30,070 bases of DNA from an uncultured Clostridium sp. (GTDB taxonomy: Bacteria; Bacillota; Clostridia; Lachnospirales; Lachnospiraceae), in contig UQJF01000019.1 in the NCBI GenBank assembly GCA_900541315.1, forward strand, positions 1-30,070. Direction: 5' to 3'. A program made the position numbers and the translations under genes. The notes beneath the pieces are model-generated. The model did not search any database and had not been told where the DNA came from. It worked only from the letters and a program-made list of their open reading frames with translations. This document shows, one piece after another, positions 1 through 7,412 of this stretch (positions within the stretch are counted from its first letter, which is position 1; the number at the start of each line of letters is the position of its first letter).

Positions 1-42
1 GTAGCTCCGTCTCGTGGGCTCGGAGATGTGTATAAGAGACAG
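1..42 (+). other. Illumina Nextera i7 adapter left on contig end
   Basis: Positions 9-42 are identical to the Nextera read-2 transposase adapter (begins GTCTCGTGGGCTCGG), and 24-42 are the 19-base Tn5 mosaic end AGATGTGTATAAGAGACAG. The eight bases before it, GTAGCTCC, sit exactly where the i7 index lies and match, from memory, the adapter form of index N718. This is library DNA, not genome. It creates a false start codon (GTG at 14) and the known artefact peptide MGSEMCIRDR fused to ValRS. Confidence 0.98.
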
Positions 43-1165
43 ATTTAACACTGTTCTCATCCATGGTCTGGTAAGAGACTCCCAGGGACGTAAGATGAGC
101 AAATCCCTTGGAAATGGTATTGATCCTCTGGAAGTTATTGACAAGTACGGTGCAGATGCGCTGCGTATGACCCTGATCACCGGCAATGCCCCTGGAAATG
201 ATATGCGTTTCTACTGGGAGCGTGTAGAAAACAGCCGCAACTTTGCAAATAAGGTATGGAATGCTTCCCGTTTCATTATGATGAATATTGAAAAGGCAGC
301 TGATATTTCCGGTGTTACTGAAAAAGACCTGACACTGGCAGATAAGTGGATCCTTTCCAAGGTAAATGCACTGACTAAGGATGTAACAGAAAATCTGGAT
401 AAATATGAATTAGGTATCGCTCTCCAGAAGGTATATGACTTTATCTGGGAAGAGTTCTGCGACTGGTACATTGAAATGGTTAAACCAAGACTGTATAATG
501 AAGAGGATGAGACTAAGGCCGCAGCTATCTGGACTTTAAAGAACGTACTGATCCAGGCATTAAAGCTGCTGCACCCATTTATGCCGTTTATCACAGAGGA
601 GATCTTCTGCAATTTACAGGAAAATGAAGAGACAATTATGCTTTCTGACTGGCCTGTATATAAGGAAGAGTGGGCATTTGAGGCAGAGCATGAGGCTACT
701 GAAACTATTAAAGAGGCAGTAAGAGCCATCCGTAATGTGCGTACATCCATGAACGTTCCGCCAAGCAAGAAGGCAACTGTTTATGTAGTATCTGAGGATG
801 ATGCTGTATTAAAGATCTTTGAGAACAGCCGCAGTTTCTTCGCATTCTTAGGCTATGCCGGCGAAGTCATCCTGCAGAAGGATAAAGCAGGCATTGGTGA
901 GGATGCAGTTTCTGCAGTTATCCACAAGGCAGTTATCTACATGCCATTTGCAGAATTAGTAGACATTGAAAAAGAGATCCAGCGCTTGAAGGCAGAGGAA
1001 AAACGTCTGGAGGGCGAATTAAAGCGTTCTCATGCTATGCTTGGAAATGAGAAGTTTGTAAGCAAGGCTCCACAGGCCAAGATCGATGAAGAGAAGGCAA
1101 AACTGGAGAAATATACCCAGATGATGGATCAGGTAAAGATACGTCTGTCACAGCTTGAAAAGTAA
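43..1165 (+). CDS. valS: valine--tRNA ligase, C-terminal part (5' truncated)
   Basis: Class I aminoacyl-tRNA synthetase that charges tRNA-Val with valine in the cytoplasm. The genomic part starts mid-gene just before the catalytic-core segment FNTVLIHGLVRDSQGRKMSK, which contains the KMSKS ATP-binding signature. It is followed by the anticodon-binding helical domain (WxLxxxLxxxxxLHPFMPFITEE type) and ends in the ValRS C-terminal coiled-coil arm (heptads in the last 65 residues, VDIEKEIQRLKAEEKRLEGE). Roughly 373 native residues remain of a protein normally near 880, so the Rossmann and editing domains are off the contig. The start codon that appears at 14 is adapter sequence and must not be used. 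A terminator follows 13 bases after the stop. Confidence 0.96.
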
Positions 1166-1178
1166 GTTTAAGTTAATG

Positions 1179-1221
1179 AAAACGGCCCGGATGGCAGTCT
1201 ATTTGCCCTTCGGACCGTTTT
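1179..1221 (+). terminator. Rho-independent terminator after valS
   Basis: Inverted repeat AAAACGGcCCG (1179-1189) / CGGaCCGTTTT (1211-1221): ten pairs and one C-A mismatch, with a 21-base loop. The T run is short (four) and lies inside the stem, so strength is uncertain. It lies between valS and a new gene 22 bases downstream. Confidence 0.7.
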
Positions 1222-1243
1222 GCCAAGCAGAGAGGAATAGGGT

Positions 1244-2479
1244 ATGGAAGCACAATGGGAAGGAAATCTTGATACGTTTGGCGGTTTTGCTCTTTCTTTT
1301 GGTGGTCTGTGTCTACGGGATGATGGAAGCCGTTCCAGAAAGGTCTGGAATCTTTTAAGCTACCTTATTTTAAACAGAGAACGGGATCTGGGGGTGGCAG
1401 AGCTTTACCAGCTGCTGTGGCAGGATAAAGATGAGGAAAATCCTTATGGAGCCTTAAAAACACTGGTATTCCGCGTTCGCCGCCTGTTAGAAGAAGCCGG
1501 TTTCCCGGCAACAGCTATGGTACTTAGCAGTAAAGGCATTTACCGGTGGAATCCGCAGTTGTCCATGAAAGTGGATGGAGAAGAATTTGAACATTTAAGT
1601 AAGCTGTGTCTGGCAGAAGCGTTTGATATGGAAACAGGAAAAGAGCAGTGGAAAACTGCACTTTCTCTTTATAAAGGAGAATTTCTTCCAGGAGCCGGTG
1701 ATGCTGTCTGGATGAAAGAAAAAAGAGAGTTTTACAGTGGCCTTTATAAAAGGCTGGTGCGTAAAGTGTGTCTATGGCTTCTTGAAACAAGGCAGTATAA
1801 AGAGGCAGAACAGATTGCAGATGCAGGTTTAAGTCTTTATGAATACCAGGAAGAATTTGAAGGCTGCAAGATCTTAGCTCTTTACTACATGGGACAGGTG
1901 GAAGCCGCTTTAAACCGGTATCTTATGGCAATGGACAAATTTTATAAGGAACACCAGCTTACACCTTCTGATCAATTTAAGGAATTGTACCATCTGGTAA
2001 GCACCAGTCATTTAGAAGAGCCAAAATCATTTGAGGATATTGCTGCAGAATTATCAGAGCCGGAAATCCCAACAGAGAAACAGACAGAGAACCGTTTCGG
2101 GGCTTATGAATGTGAGTATTCAGTCTTTAAACGTCTGTTCTGGCTGGAACGCAGGGCAGTGGCCAGAAGCGGCGAGTCCGTATATTTGTGTCTGTTGAGT
2201 ATAGAACGGCCAGATGGCAGAAAAATGAAGGCGGATGTGTTAGGCAGGGCTGCAGAGCGGATGAAGATGGTGATCCAGGGTTCCCTGCGGGCCAGTGATA
2301 TTTTCTCCCGTTATAGTGTGAGCCAGTATGTTGTACTTATCCCTGCTGCGACCTACGAAAACTGTGAGGCAGTGATGGAGCGGATCACGCGGGCCTTTAA
2401 CAAAGGGTATGTGCGCAAAGATGTGGCTGCAGTAAGCCGGATCACAGCGGTTTTTCCTGCGGACCGCGAATGCTTTTGA
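1244..2479 (+). CDS. BTAD-type transcriptional regulator with degenerate GGDEF-like C-terminus
   Basis: 411 residues. Residues about 9-98 form an OmpR/SARP-type winged helix (FxLSFGG...SRKVWNLLSYLI...LLWQDKDEENPYGALKTLVFRVRRLLEE). Residues about 105-250 are helical repeats of the bacterial transcriptional activator domain (BTAD; ALSLYKGEFLPG, EEFEGCKILALYYMGQVEAA). Residues about 300-405 have the fold pattern of a nucleotide cyclase (RASDIFSRYSVSQYVVLIP), but the GGDEF loop reads RYSVSQ, so diguanylate cyclase activity is not expected. AGAGG at 1231-1235 lies eight bases before the ATG. No signal peptide or membrane segment is seen. Probably a cytoplasmic DNA-binding regulator; target genes cannot be told from context. 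The adjacent EamA permease is a possible target (inference). Confidence 0.8.
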   Translation: MEAQWEGNLDTFGGFALSFGGLCLRDDGSRSRKVWNLLSYLILNRERDLGVAELYQLLWQDKDEENPYGALKTLVFRVRRLLEEAGFPATAMVLSSKGIYRWNPQLSMKVDGEEFEHLSKLCLAEAFDMETGKEQWKTALSLYKGEFLPGAGDAVWMKEKREFYSGLYKRLVRKVCLWLLETRQYKEAEQIADAGLSLYEYQEEFEGCKILALYYMGQVEAALNRYLMAMDKFYKEHQLTPSDQFKELYHLVSTSHLEEPKSFEDIAAELSEPEIPTEKQTENRFGAYECEYSVFKRLFWLERRAVARSGESVYLCLLSIERPDGRKMKADVLGRAAERMKMVIQGSLRASDIFSRYSVSQYVVLIPAATYENCEAVMERITRAFNKGYVRKDVAAVSRITAVFPADRECF

Positions 2480-2550
2480 CCTCTCTGATACTGAATTGCT
2501 ACGTGCATTGCACTCCCTCAATATAAAAAATTTACATAGGATTAATTAAA

Positions 2551-3459
2551 ATGAAATTGAAAAATGCATTGATATTACTTTTGACAGCTACCATCTGGGG
2601 TGTTGCATTTGTTGCCCAGAGTGTAGGAATGGATTATGTACAGCCTTTTACTTTTAATGGGGTGCGAAGCATCATCGGCGGTCTTGTGCTTATCCCTGTG
2701 ATCCTTGTCCTGGATAGAAAGAAGAAGGCAGAAGAAAAAGATTATAAGGCACCAGGCGACAGAAAAACGCTGATCTTAGGCGGTATCTGCTGTGGTGTTG
2801 CTCTTGGTATTGCAACTAATTTACAGCAGTTTGGTGTAATGTATACAAGTGTGGGAAAGGTTGGCTTTATTACTGCCTGCTACATTATCATTGTGCCGGT
2901 TTTAAGCTTGTTTTTAGGTAAAAAATGCAGTCCGGCTGTTGCAGGAGCAGTTGTTCTTGCTGTTGCAGGTCTTTACCTGCTTTGCATGTCAGGAAGTGAC
3001 CGGGGGATCCAGAAGGGTGATTTCCTTGTTATGATCTGTTCCTTTATTTTCTCTATCCATATTATGATCATTGACTATTTTTCACCGGCAGTAGACGGAG
3101 TGAAAATGTCCTGCATCCAGTTTTTGGTAAGTGGTGCTATTTCACTGGTAGGTATGCTGATCTTTGAAGAACCGCACATTACACAGATCCTTATAGCATG
3201 GAAGCCTATTCTTTATGCAGGTGTTATGTCCTGTGGCGTGGGATATACCTTACAGATCGTAGGACAGAAGGGGGTCGATCCAGCCAGTGCTTCTTTGATC
3301 TTAAGTCTGGAGTCCAGCATTTCTGTACTTGCAGGCTGGCTGCTCTTAGGACAGAAGATGACAGGAAGAGAGATCCTTGGCTGTGTTCTTATGTTTTTAG
3401 CTATTGTGCTGGCACAGGCGCCGGACGTTATTTTAAGTCGAAAAAACGGGGGAAGATAG
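2551..3459 (+). CDS. EamA/DMT-family permease
   Basis: 302-residue integral membrane protein of the drug/metabolite transporter superfamily. It has ten hydrophobic segments arranged as two EamA halves; each half opens with the typical signature (LLTATIWGVAFVAQSVGMDY in half one; ASLILSLESSISVLAGWLLL near the end of half two). Family members export amino acids, metabolites or drugs by proton- or gradient-coupled transport, and the substrate cannot be read from sequence. It begins 71 bases after the BTAD regulator and may be co-transcribed with it. The only ribosome-binding match is a weak AGGA at 2538-2541. A short basic loop (DRKKKAEEKDYK) after the second segment agrees with an inside loop. 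Confidence 0.88.
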   Translation: MKLKNALILLLTATIWGVAFVAQSVGMDYVQPFTFNGVRSIIGGLVLIPVILVLDRKKKAEEKDYKAPGDRKTLILGGICCGVALGIATNLQQFGVMYTSVGKVGFITACYIIIVPVLSLFLGKKCSPAVAGAVVLAVAGLYLLCMSGSDRGIQKGDFLVMICSFIFSIHIMIIDYFSPAVDGVKMSCIQFLVSGAISLVGMLIFEEPHITQILIAWKPILYAGVMSCGVGYTLQIVGQKGVDPASASLILSLESSISVLAGWLLLGQKMTGREILGCVLMFLAIVLAQAPDVILSRKNGGR

Positions 3460-3541
3460 AGTTGCGGACCCTGTAAAATTCGTATACTATGGAAGAGGAT
3501 CCTGTTTTGTAAATATGATTCTGGAAAGGACTTGGAAAAAT

Positions 3542-4897
3542 ATGGAAGAGACAGGTGCGAAAGATTATCTGGACCAGCTTCCTATGTGGGCCAATAAGAA
3601 AAACTCTTTAAAAGATATCAGGGTATTTTTAGACCGCATGGGGGCACCGGACAGAAAGATCCCGGCAGTCCATGTAGCGGGAACCAATGGAAAAGGTTCT
3701 GTATGTGCTTTTATGACCTCTGTATTAAAAAAAGCCGGTTTTCGTACAGGAACCTTTATTTCTCCTCATCTGGTGGAAATCCGGGAACGTTTTCTCATAA
3801 ATGGGGAGCTGGTGGAAAACGGGATTTTTGAAGAGGCTTTCAGGGAAGTAAAAAAAGCGGCAGAGGCTATGATGAAAGAAGGTTTTTGTCATCCTACTTT
3901 TTTTGAGTTCCTTTTTTATATGGCAATGGTGATCTTTGCAAAAGAAAAGGTAGATGTGATGGTCATAGAGACTGGTCTTGGAGGCCGTCTGGATGCTACT
4001 AATGTGCTGGAAAAACCGGCAGTCTGTGTGATCACTTCAATCAGCAAAGATCATATGCAGTATCTGGGTACCACCATTTCTGAGATTGCAGGGGAGAAGG
4101 CTGGTATCATTAAAGCCGGTGTGCCTGTGGTATTTGATGATTCAGATGCAGAGGCTGGGGCAGTGATACGCAACAGGGCAAAGAAGATGAATGCACAGTG
4201 TTTTCCGGTGTCGGATCTTCTTTATGAGGCTGTGAATGGTGCCAAAGAGGGAAGTGACTACCTTTGTCTTAAAGAAAAAGAAGATTATGGACAGGCTTCT
4301 GGTCTTGACTGTTCAGAACTTGTTTTTATTGTTCCTTTTGAAGCACCTTATCAGGCTCAGAATGCATTTCTTGCTGTGACAGCTCTCCGGGTTTTACGAA
4401 CATACGGCGGTATTTTTGAAAGGTTGGCGGATGAGGTGATCCAGGATGGGATCAGGGAAGCACGCTGGCCTGGAAGAATGGAAAGAGCAGCTGAAAATAT
4501 TTATCTGGACGGAGCACACAATCCGGGGGGGATCGCAGCTTTTATCCAGGCAGCAGGAAAGATCCAGGAAAGAACCGGTAAAAAACCATGGCTTCTTTTT
4601 GCAGCTGTGTCAGATAAAGAGTATGAGACCATGGCAAAAGAACTTTGTGAAGGTCTTGACTGGTGCGGCATTGGTGTGGTACATATGAACAGTGACAGGG
4701 GGCTGTCAGCAGAACGGCTTTCACAGGTTTTTAAGAAATATGCCTCCTGTGATGTAGTTTCTTTTGAGGATACAAAAACTGCTATCAGCCAGATGAAGCA
4801 GACAGCAGGAGGGGGAATTTTATTCTGTGCAGGCTCCCTGTACTTGATCGGAGAGCTGAAGGTTCATCTGGAGGAGGAAAGGAGCAAGATACATTGA
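3542..4897 (+). CDS. folC: bifunctional folylpolyglutamate synthase / dihydrofolate synthase
   Basis: Mur-ligase-family ATP-dependent enzyme that adds glutamate to dihydropteroate and to reduced folates. The N-terminal P-loop VHVAGTNGKGSV (near residues 42-53) and following FISPHLVEIRERF are family signatures. ETGLGGRLDATN and SISKDHMQYLGTTISEIAGEKAGI form the central ATP/Mg site, and DGAHNP marks the C-terminal domain. 451 residues is normal. I placed the start at ATG 3542 because GGAAAGGA (3523-3530) precedes it by 11 bases; ATG 3515 adds nine residues but its nearest SD is 16 bases away. The stop overlaps the next small gene by four bases, so folC heads a three-gene unit. Confidence 0.93.
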   Translation: MEETGAKDYLDQLPMWANKKNSLKDIRVFLDRMGAPDRKIPAVHVAGTNGKGSVCAFMTSVLKKAGFRTGTFISPHLVEIRERFLINGELVENGIFEEAFREVKKAAEAMMKEGFCHPTFFEFLFYMAMVIFAKEKVDVMVIETGLGGRLDATNVLEKPAVCVITSISKDHMQYLGTTISEIAGEKAGIIKAGVPVVFDDSDAEAGAVIRNRAKKMNAQCFPVSDLLYEAVNGAKEGSDYLCLKEKEDYGQASGLDCSELVFIVPFEAPYQAQNAFLAVTALRVLRTYGGIFERLADEVIQDGIREARWPGRMERAAENIYLDGAHNPGGIAAFIQAAGKIQERTGKKPWLLFAAVSDKEYETMAKELCEGLDWCGIGVVHMNSDRGLSAERLSQVFKKYASCDVVSFEDTKTAISQMKQTAGGGILFCAGSLYLIGELKVHLEEERSKIH

Positions 4898-5040
4898 TCG
4901 ATTTTGAAGAAGAAATAGAACGTTTTAAGCCAAGTCTGGACGTAGAAGCGGTAGAGGATGCCATTGTAAAAAGCGACCTGACAGATATGACAGACATTAT
5001 GATGGAACTGATCAAGGAAAGAGACGGAAGTAAAAGATGA
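4894..5040 (+). CDS. conserved-looking small acidic protein, TTG start
   Basis: 48-codon ORF easily missed by length cut-offs. It starts at TTG 4894, overlaps the folC stop (TTGA), and its TGA overlaps the ATG of the next gene (ATGA at 5037-5040). AAAGGAG at 4878-4884 is nine bases upstream. The product is MIDFEEEIERFKPSLDVEAV... ending ...DLTDMTDIMMELIKERDGSKR: acidic, helical, no membrane segment, no cysteine. I have the impression that similar short proteins sit before TPR genes in other Lachnospiraceae but cannot verify this. The translational coupling on both sides supports a real gene. Function unknown; it may partner the TPR protein encoded next. Confidence 0.75.
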   Translation: MIDFEEEIERFKPSLDVEAVEDAIVKSDLTDMTDIMMELIKERDGSKR

Positions 5041-6344
5041 TGGATATTGCAGCAAAAAACAGACAGGTAGCCAACAGCTACTATAATCTGGGGCTGGAAA
5101 AGGCGAAAATACGGGATCTTTCCGGTGCAGCCCAGTGCCTGAAAAAAAGCCTGCATTTTTCCAAATACCAGACAGATGCCAGAAACCTCCTGGGTCTGAT
5201 CTATTATGAAAATGGGGAAGTAGCAGATGCACTGGTACAGTGGGTCATCAGCTTAAATTTACAGCCGGAAAATAATCTTGCAGATCATTATTTAGATGAG
5301 ATCCAGCGAAAACCCGGACAGTTAGAGGCAGAAAGCCAGAATGTGAAAACCTTTAACCAGGCTTTGTGGCATGCCCAGAACGGCAGTGATGATCTGGCGA
5401 TCCTTCAGCTGGCCCGTGTGGTTGGTGCAAAGCCCCACTTTGTGAAGGCACATCTGCTTCTGGCCCTTTTATATATGCGGAGGGAAGATTATAATAAGGC
5501 GGGGCGGTCTCTTTATAAGATATTACAGATTGATAAGAGCAATCCAAAAGCCTTGTATTATATGTCCCTTGTAAAGCAGAATACCGGCCGGGCAGATGCG
5601 GAAAAGAGGAAGATGATCAAGGCATTTTCCCACAGGCAGATGCAGGATGATGATGTGATCATTCCCAATACTTACAAGGAAAATACAGGTCTTTCTACGG
5701 TATTTCACATTATCATCGGTCTTATTTTAGGTCTGTTTGCTTTCTACGTGCTGGTGCTTCCTGCAAGAGAGAGCAGTTTAAACCGTACCAGGGATGATGA
5801 GCTGATCGGCTATATGCAGCAGCTGAATAATGCAAACCAGCAAAATGATACGCTGCAGCAGAAAAATGATGAACTTACTGCCCAGAAGGAAGAGGTACAG
5901 AAAAAACTGGACGAGCTGACTACAGGAAACACCAGTGTGCTGGCCCAGTATCAGAGTTTGATCTGGGTGCTCCAGTATTATCGTACAGGAGATCTGGTAA
6001 CAGCAGCAAAGACCTTTGCAGATGCCGGCTTTGATATGATCGAGGATGAAAATATCCAGACGATCATAAGCAGCATCCGTCAGGATATGGCAGGAAATAT
6101 CTACCAGAGCCTGGTACAGCAGGGACTGCAGCTGTGGAACGGCGGTGACAAGACCCAGGCTATGGATTATTTTCAGGCCAGTTTAAAGATCCAGCCGGAT
6201 AACCCGGAAGCTATGTTCTATGTAGGCCGTCTGTATCAGGAATCCGGAGATACGGAAAATGCAAACGCCATGTTTGACAAGATCGTTGGAGAACATGGAG
6301 ACTCTGAATATGCCCAGAAGGCATCAACGGCAAGAGGATATTAA
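5037..6344 (+). CDS. membrane-anchored TPR-repeat protein
   Basis: 435 residues. Residues 10-185 contain tandem tetratricopeptide helices (YYNLGLEKAKIRDLSGAAQC, AKPHFVKAHLLLALLYMRRE, NPKALYYMSLVKQNTGRADA). One transmembrane helix lies at about 222-242 (VFHIIIGLILGLFAFYVLVL), followed by a coiled coil at 255-296 rich in Q, N, K and E. C-terminal TPR units lie at about 360-430 (GDKTQAMDYFQASLKIQPDN, EAMFYVGRLYQESGD). There is no N-terminal signal peptide, so the N-terminal TPR is probably cytoplasmic and the C-terminal TPR outside. It likely scaffolds a protein complex at the membrane; partner unknown. Start ATG 5037 overlaps the small gene before it. Last gene of the folC unit. Confidence 0.85.
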   Translation: MMDIAAKNRQVANSYYNLGLEKAKIRDLSGAAQCLKKSLHFSKYQTDARNLLGLIYYENGEVADALVQWVISLNLQPENNLADHYLDEIQRKPGQLEAESQNVKTFNQALWHAQNGSDDLAILQLARVVGAKPHFVKAHLLLALLYMRREDYNKAGRSLYKILQIDKSNPKALYYMSLVKQNTGRADAEKRKMIKAFSHRQMQDDDVIIPNTYKENTGLSTVFHIIIGLILGLFAFYVLVLPARESSLNRTRDDELIGYMQQLNNANQQNDTLQQKNDELTAQKEEVQKKLDELTTGNTSVLAQYQSLIWVLQYYRTGDLVTAAKTFADAGFDMIEDENIQTIISSIRQDMAGNIYQSLVQQGLQLWNGGDKTQAMDYFQASLKIQPDNPEAMFYVGRLYQESGDTENANAMFDKIVGEHGDSEYAQKASTARGY

Positions 6345-6358
6345 ATGTGAAGATACCA

Positions 6359-6421
6359 GGGTCAAAAGGTCGGAAATCCCATGCAAGCTTGCCTGCAGGA
6401 GGATTTTTGAACTTGGGACCC
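6359..6421. repeat. nested palindromic element
   Basis: Nested inverted repeats share one centre: GGGTC (6359-6363) with GACCC (6417-6421), AAATCC (6374-6379) with GGATTT (6401-6406), and a perfect ten-base palindrome GCAAGCTTGC (6383-6392) near the middle. A separate short hairpin CCGCC/GGCGG follows at 6446-6458. It sits in the 237-base gap after the TPR gene and encodes nothing plausible. Either a dispersed intergenic palindrome or a structured 3' UTR; this window holds only one copy. Confidence 0.55.
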
Positions 6422-6493
6422 GCCAAAAACATGAGTAAGAGTGATCCGCCCAGGGCGGAAATGTGAATAGGAAAAGTGAATATCAGATCATAC

Positions 6494-6530
6494 AGCAGAG
6501 AAAAGAATAACTACCTTTTCTCTGCTTTTT
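6494..6530 (+). terminator. strong Rho-independent terminator
   Basis: Perfect 12-bp stem AGCAGAGAAAAG (6494-6505) / CTTTTCTCTGCT (6515-6526), nine-base loop, then a T run to 6530. It ends the folC-TPR unit and isolates it from the spoIIA operon. Confidence 0.9.
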
Positions 6531-6535
6531 ATTGC

Positions 6536-6556
6536 CCACCCGCTACTGGCGGGTGG
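6536..6556 (+). promoter_or_regulatory. GC-rich hairpin just upstream of the spoIIAA ribosome-binding site
   Basis: Perfect 8-bp stem CCACCCGC (6536-6543) / GCGGGTGG (6549-6556) with a five-base loop. It lies eight bases before the SD AAGGAGG (6564-6570). There is no T run, so it is not an intrinsic terminator. It may act as a 5' mRNA stabiliser or translation-control structure if the transcript starts upstream of it. Confidence 0.45.
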
Positions 6557-6581
6557 AGTTATTAAGGAGGAACCAAGAACC

Positions 6582-6926
6582 ATGAAACAGACAAAAATAA
6601 CCTATGAAGCTTTTGGCGATACATTGCTTATACATATGCCAAAAGAACTGGATCACCACAACTGCCGTGACTTAAAACGGGACACGGACCTGATGTTAGA
6701 TGAAAACTACATCAATCGTATTATCTTCGATTTTGGAAAAACAGAATTTATGGATTCTTCTGGGATCGGGATCCTTTTAAACCGTTATAAGCAGATGGCG
6801 GCCAGCAGAGGTACTGTAACTTATTACGGTGCAGGCCCAAGAATACTCAGGATCCTTGAGATGGGCGGTCTGGGGCGTCTGATCCGGGGGTTTAAGGACC
6901 GTGAAAGCGCATTGGGAAATTTATAA
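6582..6926 (+). CDS. spoIIAA: anti-sigma F factor antagonist
   Basis: 114-residue STAS-domain protein of the forespore sigma F switch. In its unphosphorylated form SpoIIAA binds SpoIIAB and frees sigma F; SpoIIAB phosphorylates it on serine. The motif FMDSSGIGILLNRYKQM holds the phosphorylated Ser in the DSSGIG loop. Length and order (spoIIAA-spoIIAB-sigF) match the classical operon. The ATG at 6582 follows AAGGAGG (6564-6570) by 11 bases. First gene of the sporulation operon; in Bacillus this operon is driven by sigma H, but I could not place a convincing sigma H promoter here. Confidence 0.95.
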   Translation: MKQTKITYEAFGDTLLIHMPKELDHHNCRDLKRDTDLMLDENYINRIIFDFGKTEFMDSSGIGILLNRYKQMAASRGTVTYYGAGPRILRILEMGGLGRLIRGFKDRESALGNL

Positions 6927-6945
6927 AAGCAGGAGGATGGAAAAA

Positions 6946-7407
6946 GTGGAAGGACAGAAGGAACAAAATGGCAGAACCGGGCAAAAGGAGCATGTAAGGC
7001 TGGAATTTGAAAGCTGTTCTAAAAATGAAGAGTTTGCCAGAGTTGTGGCAGCTGTATTTATGAGCCGCTTAGATCCAACATTAGAGGAGACACAGGATGT
7101 AAAAACAGCAGTGTCAGAGGCAGTCACCAATGCCATTATCCATGGCTATGGAAAAGAGGCCGGAGAGATATTTATGGACATGACGGCAGATCCGGCAGAA
7201 AAAACGCTGACTGTCTGCATAACAGATACAGGAGCAGGAATTGCGGATGTAAAAAAAGCCATGGAGCCTTTGTATACAACAGATACAACAGGGGAACGCT
7301 CTGGTATGGGCTTTTCCTTTATGGAAGCCTTCATGGATGAAGTTATTGTAGAGTCAGAACCGGAAAAAGGAACGGCCGTGACCATGAAAAAACATATTGG
7401 AAGGTGA
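6946..7407 (+). CDS. spoIIAB: anti-sigma F factor, serine kinase
   Basis: GHKL-fold protein kinase/anti-sigma factor that holds sigma F inactive and phosphorylates SpoIIAA. The N box SEAVTNAIIHGYG, the G1 box DTGAGIADVKKAMEPLYTT and the G2 box ERSGMGFSFMEAFMDEV are all present, as is the C-terminal GTAVTMKKHI strand. I chose GTG 6946 because AGGAGG (6931-6936) is nine bases upstream; ATG 6937 touches that SD directly and GTG 6901 has none. This gives 153 residues, near the 146 of B. subtilis, with a short basic extra N-terminus. The gene lies 19 bases after spoIIAA and its stop overlaps the region read as the sigF SD. Confidence 0.94.
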   Translation: MEGQKEQNGRTGQKEHVRLEFESCSKNEEFARVVAAVFMSRLDPTLEETQDVKTAVSEAVTNAIIHGYGKEAGEIFMDMTADPAEKTLTVCITDTGAGIADVKKAMEPLYTTDTTGERSGMGFSFMEAFMDEVIVESEPEKGTAVTMKKHIGR

Positions 7408-7412
7408 GCCTT

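Noticed and set aside
211..768. Long minus-strand ORF opposite valS, and many similar antisense frames
   Set aside because: They run opposite confident genes, show no family pattern and have no ribosome-binding sites.
14..1165. valS start at GTG 14 giving a 383-residue protein
   Set aside because: The first ten codons are Nextera adapter; the native gene is truncated at the contig edge.
1155..1358. 67-residue ORF overlapping the valS end and terminator
   Set aside because: It reads through the terminator stem and overlaps the BTAD gene in another frame; no SD and no protein-like pattern.
6460..6580. Sigma H promoter for spoIIAA
   Set aside because: AGGAAAA at about 6469 has no GAAT box at the right distance; I could not place a promoter.
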